From the NCBI GenBank assembly GCA_023253615.1, contig JALRFZ010000521.1, positions 1-5,900 of the forward strand: 5,900 nucleotides of DNA. Direction: 5' to 3'. The translations under genes were made by a program, and so were the position numbers. Below the pieces are notes generated by a model, which made no database searches, was not told the DNA's origin, and worked only from the letters and a program-made list of their open reading frames with translations. Shown piece after piece: positions 1 to 5,880 of this stretch. Source of the stretch: Verrucomicrobiales bacterium. GTDB lineage: Bacteria > Verrucomicrobiota > Verrucomicrobiia > Verrucomicrobiales > DEV007. Position 1 is the first letter of the stretch, and every line of letters begins with the position of its first letter.

Positions 1-166
1 TGAAGCAGTAAGTGACCACGCGAACGCCGCTGAAGACCTCCTGGTTGCGGAGGATCTTGCGGAAGATCTCCTTCTCCCCGGGCCCGAAGACCTTCCGCCG
101 GTCAACGACGCGGGAAAAGACGTGATAATAGGATCTTCCAACGCCAATCAATCTTGGTTCACTCAT
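1..166 (-). CDS. REP-associated tyrosine (Y1, IS200-like) transposase, N-terminal part
   Basis: Only the first 55 codons are present; the gene runs off the left edge. The protein begins MSEPRLIGVGRSYYHVFSRV, followed by VDRRKVFG and, further on, SGVRVVTYCF. A YYHV-type strand, an 'S/R-VVDRR-VFG' segment and a 'GVRV-TYCF' strand are the usual opening of Y1_Tnp-fold transposases of the RAYT kind. The next expected motif (the HUH histidine pair) and the catalytic tyrosine lie outside the window, so activity cannot be judged. Family knowledge: these single-strand HUH transposases are usually single-copy, domesticated genes linked to short palindromic REP repeats rather than classical insertion sequences. 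The ATG at 166 has a weak AGG five bases upstream and a plausible promoter before it. It is codirectional with gspD but separated by 127 bp of AT-rich DNA. The family is fairly sure; intactness is unknown. Confidence 0.8.
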   Translation of the reverse strand, partial: MSEPRLIGVGRSYYHVFSRVVDRRKVFGPGEKEIFRKILRNQEVFSGVRVVTYCF

Positions 167-293
167 TTTAACCTGATTATATTAGATAAACTCATAAAGA
201 ATATATGAAAGGTACGAGAAACTGCAAATGGAAGGAATGTAGACGATGATTTTCTGCTCGCAACGAAGATCGGCGGATTGCCTACCGCACGGC
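167..293. other. Intergenic region between gspD end and transposase start
   Basis: 127 bp with no supported gene. The half near the transposase is AT-rich and carries its putative promoter. The half near gspD has only a weak 4-bp hairpin (GCGG 273-276 with CCGC 285-288) and no T-tract, so I see no intrinsic terminator for gspD here. Confidence 0.6.
176..227 (-). promoter_or_regulatory. Predicted promoter of the transposase gene
   Basis: Reading the minus strand, TTGCAG (222-227) lies 16 bp from TATATT (200-205), a fair sigma-70 pair giving a leader of roughly 25 bases before the ATG at 166. A perfect TATAAT also occurs at 176-181, but it is only 9 bases from the ATG and lacks a good -35, so using it would give a nearly leaderless message. 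The region is strikingly AT-rich compared with the surrounding GC-rich genes. Inferred from sequence only. Confidence 0.4.
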
Positions 294-2882
294 TCACGGA
301 AGCGGTTCGCGGGGCACCTTTTGCTTGCCAAAGATCTTTTGCCCCAGCTTCTTCAACGGATTCTGCTCGGCTTCGACATCTCTCACCTCCTCCGCCCGGT
401 GCATGATCGTCGGGTTTCCGGGCTCGGGGAAGGTAGCCGCGGCGTCTTCTCCGATCTCGCTGCGGACATCCTCGTCGTAACTCGTGAAGGTCGCCTCCTC
501 GTCGGTCCGCACGACAATGGGTTGGATGAAAATCATCAATTCGGATCGCGACTTTGAGACGTTCGAATTCTTCGCAGCATACCCGATCACCGGAATGTCT
601 TTCAAAATGGGAATCCCTTGGTCCTGAACGTCTTTTGATTCGGAAATCAAGCCTCCTAGAATGATCGTGGAGCGGTTCGCCACGGAGACGGTGGTGTTCA
701 ACTCCTGTTTGCCGATGATGGGGATTTCATTCTGATCGACGAGCTGCTGCCCCACCACGCGGTCGTTGATCTGGACGATGTCGAGGGTCACCTCGTCGTT
801 TTCATTGATCGTCGGAAGCACCTCCAACTTCAGGACGACATCCTTGTAAGCCACCGTCGAGCGAACCGCACTGGGATTGTTGGTATCGGTCAGCGCGGTC
901 TCGGGATAAGGCACCTCCTGGCCGGAAGTGATCTCGGCCCGCTTGCCATTCTGCGTGTAAACGACAGGACGCGAGAGCACCTTGAACCGTTGCGTCTCCT
1001 CGAGCGCGGTGACGATGACATCCAGCGACTCGCCGATTTGTCCATAGAAATTCAATCCGCTGGCCGGTCCGAATGGAGTTGTCGTGATCATGTTCGCCAT
1101 GTTCGCGATGTTGCCCCCTCCGGCGATGTTGTTGGGTCCGTTCAGATTGCCGCTCGCGAATCCTCCGGATCCGGGCTTCGTGCCGTTCCATTTCGCAAAA
1201 CGCTGGATGTAATCGACTCCGAACTGGGTGTCGTCGGACAAAGTCAGCTCTCCGATGACCGTCGCGAGATAGACCTGCACGGGACGCCGGTCGAGCCGAT
1301 CGATCATGTCGAGCACGATTTGCTCGGATTCCCTGGTCCCCGACACGATGATGGCATTGGACTGGCGATCGGCGATGACGCGCGTTTTTCCGACGAGGAC
1401 GGAGATGGGAGCCACCTCATCGAGAGGAAAAGCGATTTGATCCTCACGTCCGCCGACCTCCTCGGTCGAGCTCGCAGCCTGTTGGTTGCGGTTCTGGTTG
1501 TTCTGCTGGGTCCGGTTCGTCCCGGTCAGGGTGGAGAGCTGGGAGGAAGTGACCGGGGTTGGACGCGTCTGGATCTGGCGCCCACCCGGCAGCATGGTCT
1601 CGCCGGTGCCGGTATCCTGGAGCACATCGACGAGCACCGGCAGAATGTCGTTCGCCTTCACGTACTTCAGCTTCCGTTCAACGGGCTGGTGATTGTCGAG
1701 AGGACGATCAAACTGCTGGATCAACTCGAGGATGTAGGCGGCATCGGTCGGCGCGGCGACGATCATGATCCGATTGAGCCGGTCGTCGGGGATCAATTGT
1801 GCCGCGGGCTGATCCGCGGTCCCGATGCCATTCATGACGTTGCGGGACCGCGTGTTCTGACTTGTGGATCCCGGTTGGCTCTGCGATCCGCCGGAACTCT
1901 GCTGCGGCTGCCCCTGCTGGGGCTGAGCAGCAGGGGCCCGGGCTCCGGTGACCGTGCCATTCCGTTCGCTTTGGCGCTGGCGCTCTTCCATGCGGGCGTC
2001 CATCGCCGCCTGGATGATCTGGGACACCACGTTGGCCTCGGCATACTCGAGGTGGACGAACTCGGTGATCAGCGGAGCATCATCGACCGGGTGATCGATG
2101 ATCGCCTTCAGCCGGATGAATTGCCTCACGATCGGGCTCGTTTCGGTGATGAGGAGTCCGCGGGGATTCGTCACCGGGGTGATGCGACCGAACTCGTTCA
2201 GCACGACGTGATTGCTGAAAATGGTGGCCGCATCCTCGGGATCGACGAAATCGAGCTCCATGAAAAAGCCGACGAGGGACTCGCCTTCGGGCAAGGTGGC
2301 AGGGTCGGTATAGATGACGACCCCCTCGCTGAAAGACGGGCTGCCCCCTCCCTGGCGCGCGCCCCCGAGGAGCACCTTCACCTTGCTGTCATCCTCGGGC
2401 TCCACCACGAGAACGTAACCGTTGACGAGCAAGGCCGCCTCAATCAGGCGGACCGCTTCATCCTTCGACACATCGGCAGGGGTGACGAGACTGACCTGTG
2501 GCCCGTTGAAGATCGAACTGTCCTTCACGATCGGCTTGCCGATGAGCCGCTCGTAGATGTTGAGGATATCGTTGACCGGGTTGAGAGGGAATTGCAGGCT
2601 CACGCGATCGCCGACGATGTTCGATCCCGGCCCGCCCGGTCCACCTCCGGGACCACCGGGTCCTCCCCCGGGTCCGCCCGGGCCGCCTCCCGGCCCCTGC
2701 TGGAGTTGTGAAGGTGCCTGGAGAGGCTGGAGCTGCTGGGGACGCTGTTCGGGCCGGGGATTGTTGTTATCCTGGGATCGAAGACCGTGCAGCCACACGG
2801 ACTGAAAAACGAGAGCAAATGCGATGCTCCACCCGGCCGCAGCGCTCTGGCACCGCAGCCCATTGACGTTCAGGCTCTTCAT
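294..2882 (-). CDS. gspD: Type II secretion-family outer-membrane secretin (GspD-like)
   Basis: This 862-residue secretin would form the multimeric outer-membrane channel of a type II (or related) secretion system. An N-terminal stretch (about 13-34) is hydrophobic and fits a signal peptide. Residues 37-90 are a Q/P-rich linker ending in a GPG repeat (63-86). The periplasmic N-domains follow: an N0/N1-like domain at about 92-170, then repeats near 203-270, 272-400 and 402-530. Two Q/N/S-rich insertions interrupt them (298-361 and 425-481). The secretin domain spans about 535-792. It contains GQEVPYP (654-660) and the classic C-terminal signature: STIILGGLISE at 738-748, then IPILKDIPVIG at 757-767. 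A charged tail of about 70 residues follows (793-862), of unknown role. The protein is longer than typical GspD (about 650-700) because of the insertions. No gspE/F/G is adjacent. PilQ-type or other secretins are less likely given the signature. The ATG at 2882 has no strong Shine-Dalgarno sequence. Confidence 0.9.
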   Translation of the reverse strand: MKSLNVNGLRCQSAAAGWSIAFALVFQSVWLHGLRSQDNNNPRPEQRPQQLQPLQAPSQLQQGPGGGPGGPGGGPGGPGGGPGGPGSNIVGDRVSLQFPLNPVNDILNIYERLIGKPIVKDSSIFNGPQVSLVTPADVSKDEAVRLIEAALLVNGYVLVVEPEDDSKVKVLLGGARQGGGSPSFSEGVVIYTDPATLPEGESLVGFFMELDFVDPEDAATIFSNHVVLNEFGRITPVTNPRGLLITETSPIVRQFIRLKAIIDHPVDDAPLITEFVHLEYAEANVVSQIIQAAMDARMEERQRQSERNGTVTGARAPAAQPQQGQPQQSSGGSQSQPGSTSQNTRSRNVMNGIGTADQPAAQLIPDDRLNRIMIVAAPTDAAYILELIQQFDRPLDNHQPVERKLKYVKANDILPVLVDVLQDTGTGETMLPGGRQIQTRPTPVTSSQLSTLTGTNRTQQNNQNRNQQAASSTEEVGGREDQIAFPLDEVAPISVLVGKTRVIADRQSNAIIVSGTRESEQIVLDMIDRLDRRPVQVYLATVIGELTLSDDTQFGVDYIQRFAKWNGTKPGSGGFASGNLNGPNNIAGGGNIANMANMITTTPFGPASGLNFYGQIGESLDVIVTALEETQRFKVLSRPVVYTQNGKRAEITSGQEVPYPETALTDTNNPSAVRSTVAYKDVVLKLEVLPTINENDEVTLDIVQINDRVVGQQLVDQNEIPIIGKQELNTTVSVANRSTIILGGLISESKDVQDQGIPILKDIPVIGYAAKNSNVSKSRSELMIFIQPIVVRTDEEATFTSYDEDVRSEIGEDAAATFPEPGNPTIMHRAEEVRDVEAEQNPLKKLGQKIFGKQKVPREPLP
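2625..2696 (-). repeat. 21-bp tandem repeat encoding GGGPGGP units in the secretin
   Basis: Residues 63-86 of the secretin are a pure Gly/Pro tract made of three 7-residue units (G-P-G-G-G-P-G type) plus a partial one, so the DNA repeats with a 21-bp period. The copies differ at third positions, so it is an old or selected repeat rather than a recent slippage product. It sits directly between the signal peptide/Q-P linker and the first periplasmic domain and should be an unstructured spacer. Confidence 0.85.
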
Positions 2883-2892
2883 GTCTGGTGTT

Positions 2893-2919
2893 CCGGCCCC
2901 GGATAAACCCCGGGACCAG
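2893..2919 (-). promoter_or_regulatory. Strong hairpin in the gspD leader
   Basis: On the minus strand CTGGTCCCGG and CCGGGGCCGG pair over 10 bp (two of them G-T wobbles) around a 7-base loop, GGTTTAT. The stem ends only 10 bases before the gspD ATG, where a ribosome binding site would normally sit. No T-tract follows on either strand, so it does not look like an intrinsic terminator for xseA. A role in translation control or mRNA stability is inference. Confidence 0.5.
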
Positions 2920-2939
2920 CCTTTCGATTCAAAAATTCT

Positions 2940-3034
2940 CGGTAATCGCGGATCTTTCTAACGTAGTGCCTCACCAATCACAACCTCCAATGCAAAGGAA
3001 GCGACGACTTCATTACGGAAATCGGGATCTTTCT
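2940..3034. repeat. Pair of imperfect direct repeats between xseA and gspD
   Basis: CGGTAATCGCGGATCTTTCT (2940-2959) and CGGAAATCGGGATCTTTCT (3016-3034) differ by one substitution and one missing base and start 76 bp apart. Both lie in the 166-bp gap between the xseA stop and the gspD start. They could be operator half-sites or a remnant duplication; their function is unknown. Confidence 0.55.
2955..2983 (-). promoter_or_regulatory. Possible gspD promoter
   Basis: On the minus strand TTGTGA (2978-2983) is 17 bp from TAGAAA (2955-2960); each box matches 4 of 6 consensus bases. Transcription would start near 2948, giving a leader of about 65 bases that includes the hairpin at 2893-2919. The -10 box overlaps one copy of the direct repeat at 2940-2959. 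Weak evidence, sequence only. Confidence 0.3.
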
Positions 3035-3048
3035 GAAAACAGAGACTT

Positions 3049-4377
3049 TTACTCAACCCGGCTTGCGATTTCACCATCGGCGAGACGAGTCCGCACCCAA
3101 TCTCCCTTTCGTACCTGGGCCGAGGAAGTGATCAGCCTTCCCTCCGCATCGGTCGTCAGCGAATATCCCCGCTTCAAGACCCCTTCCGGACTGAGCGATT
3201 TCATGAGGTCGCCGGTTGCCTGCAGGCGTTTGGCGAGATCGGCGAGGCGGCGTCTCGCGGCACGGTCGAGCGATTCGGAGAGAAACGCGACTTCTTCCCC
3301 ATGACGTGCGAGGACCCGTTCGGGCTGGATCGCGGCGAGGGATCGACGCGCTGCATCGAGCCCGGATTTCGCCTGCTGGAGCCGACCGGAGACGAGGTAG
3401 TCCATCCGTTCTTCGAGAAAATCGAGTGTCTGCATCCACGAGCGGATTTTCCGGCCCGGCTCCCGGGCTTCAATCTCGCGGCGGAGGGAAAGCACATGCC
3501 GTTGATGAAGGGCGAGCGAGGCTTCGGTCCTGGATTCGAGCGCCTCCCGGAGCCGACCGAGGTGCCGGAGCAGCGTCACCCCGTCGGGCGCGGCGTTTTC
3601 CGCGGCGGCGCTCGGCGTCGGCTCCCGTCGATCCGCGACGAAATCGGCGATGGTGAAATCGATCTCGTGTCCCACGCCGGACATCACGGGTAGCCCGCAG
3701 GCGGCGATGGCGCGGGCGAGCACCTCCTCATTGAATGCCCAGAGATCCTCGATGCTACCTCCGCCGCGGGCGACGATCACGAGATCGGGGCGATTCGCTC
3801 CGCTCGCCTGGTCGAAAAAGCGGACTCCCGCCGCGATCTCCTCGGCTGCTCCATCGCCCTGGACTCTGGCGGGATAAATCATCAGCCTCACCCACGGGGC
3901 ACGACGGGAAAGGACGTGGATCATGTCGCGGATCGCGGCTCCTGTCGGCGACGTGACGATGCCGATGCTCGCCGGAAAGAAGGGGATCGGTTTTTTACGT
4001 TCCGGATCGAAGAGACCCTCCGCCTCAAGCTTTCTCTTCAAAGCTTCGAACTTGGCCTGCAGATCTCCGAATCCCTTGGCCTGCACCGCTTGCGCGACGA
4101 GCTGGTATTGGCCCCGGGCCTCATAGACCGAAAGATTTCCATACACCTGCACCTGCATTCCGTCACCGAGCCGCACGGGGCAGCGCATCGCCGCGCCCTT
4201 GAAAAACACGCAGGAAAGCTGGGCGAAGGGATCCTTCAGGGTGAAATAGTGGTGCCCGGAGCCCGGGAGCCGGTGATTACTGATCTCGCCCTCGACCCAG
4301 ATCCCGGAAAACCGGCTCTCGAGGCTGTCGCGGATCAGCGAAGTGATTCCGGCGACGGTATGGACGTGTTCGGACAT
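3049..4377 (-). CDS. xseA: Exodeoxyribonuclease VII large subunit
   Basis: The 442-residue protein is the usual length for XseA. With XseB it forms exonuclease VII, which degrades single-stranded DNA from both ends to short oligonucleotides in repair and recombination. An N-terminal OB-fold (about 1-100) shows the typical WVEGEISN (27-34) and HHYFTLKD (42-49). The catalytic domain has IGIVTSPTGAAIRD (138-151), the signature ARGGGSIEDLWAFN (203-216), and GHEIDFTIAD (236-245) followed by ADRREPTPSAAAE. A long, Arg/Leu-rich helical region (about 270-390) fits the coiled-coil that binds XseB. The end (LKRGYSLTTDAEG, then VRKGDW) is the conserved C-terminal segment. The ATG at 4377 lies 5 bp after the rpe stop, indicating an rpe-xseA operon. 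No xseB is found in the 166 bp after it, so the small subunit must be encoded elsewhere if present. Confidence 0.96.
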   Translation of the reverse strand: MSEHVHTVAGITSLIRDSLESRFSGIWVEGEISNHRLPGSGHHYFTLKDPFAQLSCVFFKGAAMRCPVRLGDGMQVQVYGNLSVYEARGQYQLVAQAVQAKGFGDLQAKFEALKRKLEAEGLFDPERKKPIPFFPASIGIVTSPTGAAIRDMIHVLSRRAPWVRLMIYPARVQGDGAAEEIAAGVRFFDQASGANRPDLVIVARGGGSIEDLWAFNEEVLARAIAACGLPVMSGVGHEIDFTIADFVADRREPTPSAAAENAAPDGVTLLRHLGRLREALESRTEASLALHQRHVLSLRREIEAREPGRKIRSWMQTLDFLEERMDYLVSGRLQQAKSGLDAARRSLAAIQPERVLARHGEEVAFLSESLDRAARRRLADLAKRLQATGDLMKSLSPEGVLKRGYSLTTDAEGRLITSSAQVRKGDWVRTRLADGEIASRVE

Positions 4378-4382
4378 GATTC

Positions 4383-5045
4383 TCAGCCCCGCATGGCCGC
4401 TACCGCCGCCGCCATGTCCGCCTGTCCATACAGTGCGGTGCCCGCGACCATCACGTTCGCGCCGTGCGCGGCGGCGATGCCGACGGTGCGCTGATCGATG
4501 CCCCCATCGACCTCGATGTGAAAGGAAAGGCCGTTTTCCTCACGGAAGGTCCGCGCCGCCGCGACCTTGGGCATGGTCTCGGCCTCCATGAAGGCCTGGC
4601 CGCCGAATCCCGGCACCACCGTCATCACGAGGAGCAGGTCGATTTGGTCCAGATAAGGGACCACGGCATGAAACGGCGTCGCGGGATTGAGCGAAAGGCC
4701 GCATCCCAGGCCCGCCGCCCGGATGCGACCAAGCGTCTCCGCGACATCGTGATCCGCCTCGACATGCACGGTGATGCGATCCGAACCCGCGGCGATGAAA
4801 CGATCGAGGTATTTGTCGGGCCGCGTCATCATGAGGTGCGTGTCGAGCGGCAGGCTCGTATGCGGGCGCACCGCGGCGACGAACTGCGGACCGAAGGACA
4901 CGTTTTCGACAAAATGTCCGTCCATGACATCGAGGTGCAGCCAGTCTGCCCCGGCCTGCTCGGCGCGGCGCACCTCCTCACCGACCTTCGACCAGTCGGC
5001 GGCGAGGAGGGAGGGGGCGATAATTCGGGTGTTGCAGTCGGTCAT
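4383..5045 (-). CDS. rpe: Ribulose-phosphate 3-epimerase
   Basis: The 220-residue cytosolic TIM-barrel enzyme interconverts D-ribulose 5-phosphate and D-xylulose 5-phosphate in the pentose phosphate pathway (and the Calvin cycle where present). Conserved landmarks are IIAPSLLAADW (8-18), LHLDVMDGHFVENVSFGP (36-53), DTHLMM (68-73), MTVVPGFGGQAF (141-152) and IEVDGGI (177-183). The expected metal and catalytic residues H37, D39, H70 and D180 are all present. The phosphate-loop motif reads VVPGFGG where VNPGFGG is commonest; this position varies in the family (E in animals), so I do not regard it as a defect. The start at 5045 gives the normal N-terminus. The frame stays open upstream to 5690, but that extension is antisense to tadA and unlike any epimerase. 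It is the first gene of the rpe-xseA unit. Confidence 0.96.
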   Translation of the reverse strand: MTDCNTRIIAPSLLAADWSKVGEEVRRAEQAGADWLHLDVMDGHFVENVSFGPQFVAAVRPHTSLPLDTHLMMTRPDKYLDRFIAAGSDRITVHVEADHDVAETLGRIRAAGLGCGLSLNPATPFHAVVPYLDQIDLLLVMTVVPGFGGQAFMEAETMPKVAAARTFREENGLSFHIEVDGGIDQRTVGIAAAHGANVMVAGTALYGQADMAAAVAAMRG

Positions 5046-5054
5046 GACGGGTCC

Positions 5055-5083
5055 ATTATCTTCACGCTTTCCGGCTTCCGCAA
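5055..5083 (-). promoter_or_regulatory. Predicted rpe-xseA promoter
   Basis: On the minus strand TTGCGG (5078-5083) is exactly 17 bp from GATAAT (5055-5060). Transcription would start only a few bases before the rpe ATG at 5045, giving a leaderless or nearly leaderless message, which agrees with the lack of a Shine-Dalgarno sequence. The whole divergent rpe/tadA gap is 66 bp, and no comparable plus-strand promoter for tadA was seen in it. Confidence 0.45.
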
Positions 5084-5111
5084 CCCTGCCCCGCCGGATT
5101 CCTTTTTCGAC

Positions 5112-5675
5112 ATGGTCTTTCCCACACCGGACGACGGGGCCGGGCCGAATCCGGCCGAGGCCCCGATCGAATTCACGAGCGACACCTTTCTCATGGAGCA
5201 GGCCCTGCGCCAGGCCCGGCGCGCCTTCCAGGCAGGTGAAGTGCCGGTCGGCGCCATCATCGTGCAGGGGAGCACGATCATCGCCCGCGCCCACAACCAG
5301 GTCGAGACCCTGCGCGATGCCACCGCCCACGCCGAGATGCTCGCCCTGAGCCAGGCGCAGGAGGCTCTCGGCGACTGGCGTCTCACCGATTGCGACCTTT
5401 ACGTGACCAAGGAGCCCTGCCCCATGTGCGCCGGCGCGATCGTCCATTGCCGCATCCGCCGCGTCATCTTCGGCGTCGGGGATCCCAAGGGCGGGGCGGC
5501 GGGCGGACTTCTCAATCTCCTCCAGCAGCCGACCCTGAATCATCGCAGCGAGATCACTCCCGGCGTCCTCGAAGCCGAATCCCTCGCCATTCTCCAATCC
5601 TTCTTCCGCGCCGCCCGCGAAGCCGCCAAGGAAAAACGATCGAGCCCCACTCAGGAAAACCCGGACCTGTCCTGA
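5112..5675 (+). CDS. tadA: tRNA-specific adenosine deaminase (A34 to inosine)
   Basis: The 187-residue protein is a zinc-dependent cytidine/deoxycytidylate-deaminase-fold enzyme. TadA converts the wobble adenosine 34 of tRNA-Arg(ACG) to inosine. The zinc and catalytic set is intact: TAHAEM gives H73 and the proton-shuttle E75, and EPCPMCAGAI gives C103 and C106. EVPVGAIIV (43-51), DPKGGAAGGLLNLL (124-137) and NHRSEITPGVL (153-163) are TadA-type segments that distinguish it from guanine or cytosine deaminases. The start is uncertain. ATG 5112 is the most upstream one that does not overlap rpe and adds an acidic, Pro-rich leader of 27 residues before M28 (ATG at 5193), which would give a 160-residue protein closer to the family core. 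Neither has a clear Shine-Dalgarno sequence. The frame is open further upstream, but only antisense to rpe. Confidence 0.94.
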   Translation: MVFPTPDDGAGPNPAEAPIEFTSDTFLMEQALRQARRAFQAGEVPVGAIIVQGSTIIARAHNQVETLRDATAHAEMLALSQAQEALGDWRLTDCDLYVTKEPCPMCAGAIVHCRIRRVIFGVGDPKGGAAGGLLNLLQQPTLNHRSEITPGVLEAESLAILQSFFRAAREAAKEKRSSPTQENPDLS

Positions 5676-5695
5676 GCACCTCTTTTTCAAGAAGA

Positions 5696-5796
5696 CCTTT
5701 TACCTTTTACCTTCCCACCTTTTACCGCCCGCCGGGCGACCACTTCCCACCTTTTACCGCCCGAAGGGCATCCAGCCTTTTACCGCCCTCCGGGCG
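5696..5796 (+). repeat. Five CCTTTTACC repeats, three fused to small GC hairpins
   Basis: CCTTTTACC occurs at 5696-5704, 5703-5711 (overlapping), 5718-5726, 5750-5758 and 5776-5784. The last three each run into a tight hairpin: CGCCC-GCC-GGGCG (5726-5738), GCCC-GAA-GGGC (5759-5769) and CGCCC-TCC-GGGCG (5784-5796). Loop bases differ while the stems are kept. Two copies share a longer 21-bp identity (5711-5731 and 5743-5763), offset 32 bp. It resembles a clustered REP-like intergenic repeat. Confidence 0.8.
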
Positions 5797-5857
5797 CCCG
5801 CCACCATCACGTGACCCGCTTCCGTCCTTCCGCGCTTGCCCTCGGAGCCCTTTTTTT

Positions 5858-5877
5858 GGTAGTTTTGTCGGGCTACC
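5858..5877 (+). promoter_or_regulatory. Small hairpin before the right-edge gene
   Basis: GGTAG (5858-5862) and CTACC (5873-5877) form a perfect 5-bp stem around a 10-base loop, ending 3 bases before the ATG at 5881. It could be a leader structure, or simply chance. A T-run precedes it, not follows it, so it is not a plus-strand terminator. Confidence 0.25.
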
Positions 5878-5880
5878 CCC

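Larger units (their letters stand above)
5676..5880. other. Repeat- and hairpin-rich intergenic region after tadA
   Basis: 205 bp without a well-supported gene. It holds the CCTTTTACC repeat cluster (5696-5796), an 8-bp palindrome GGGCGCCC (5792-5799), another, TCACGTGA (5807-5814), a run of seven T (5851-5857), and a 5-bp hairpin just before the next ATG. No standard terminator (GC stem followed by a T-run) is evident after tadA. Confidence 0.6.

Noticed and set aside
273..288. Possible terminator after gspD (GCGG/CCGC hairpin)
   Set aside because: Only a 4-bp stem with an 8-base loop and no T-tract.
246..557. 103-codon plus-strand frame starting in the intergenic region
   Set aside because: Most of it is antisense to the gspD 3' end, with no Shine-Dalgarno sequence and no recognisable motif.
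990..2711. 573-codon open frame on the plus strand, antisense to gspD
   Set aside because: It is the mirror of a clear secretin gene in a GC-rich sequence; the translation is rich in Arg/Asp/Gly, has no recognisable domain and has no start signals.
2888..3304. 138-codon plus-strand frame crossing the xseA-gspD gap
   Set aside because: Over half is antisense to xseA; the part in the gap is explained by the hairpin and direct repeats; no domain is visible.
3301..3693. Several 70-190 codon plus-strand frames across xseA (e.g. 3216-3656, 3301-3693, 3916-4494)
   Set aside because: All overlap the strongly supported xseA in antisense and show no family resemblance or translation signals.
4464..5111. 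Upstream extension of the tadA frame
   Set aside because: It runs antisense through rpe and has no deaminase-like content; TadA proteins do not carry such an N-terminal domain.
5046..5690. Upstream extension of the rpe frame (215 codons)
   Set aside because: It is antisense to the well-supported tadA, and known epimerases begin at the equivalent of the ATG at 5045. The open frame reflects base composition.
5726..5796. GC hairpins after tadA as intrinsic terminators
   Set aside because: The T-rich CCTTTTACC precedes each stem on the plus strand, and on the minus strand the stem is followed by AAAA, so neither direction has a stem followed by T-run.
5696..5796. CRISPR-like array
   Set aside because: Repeat units are 9-21 bp with 5-23 bp between them and irregular spacing, far shorter than CRISPR repeats and spacers; no cas genes are present.
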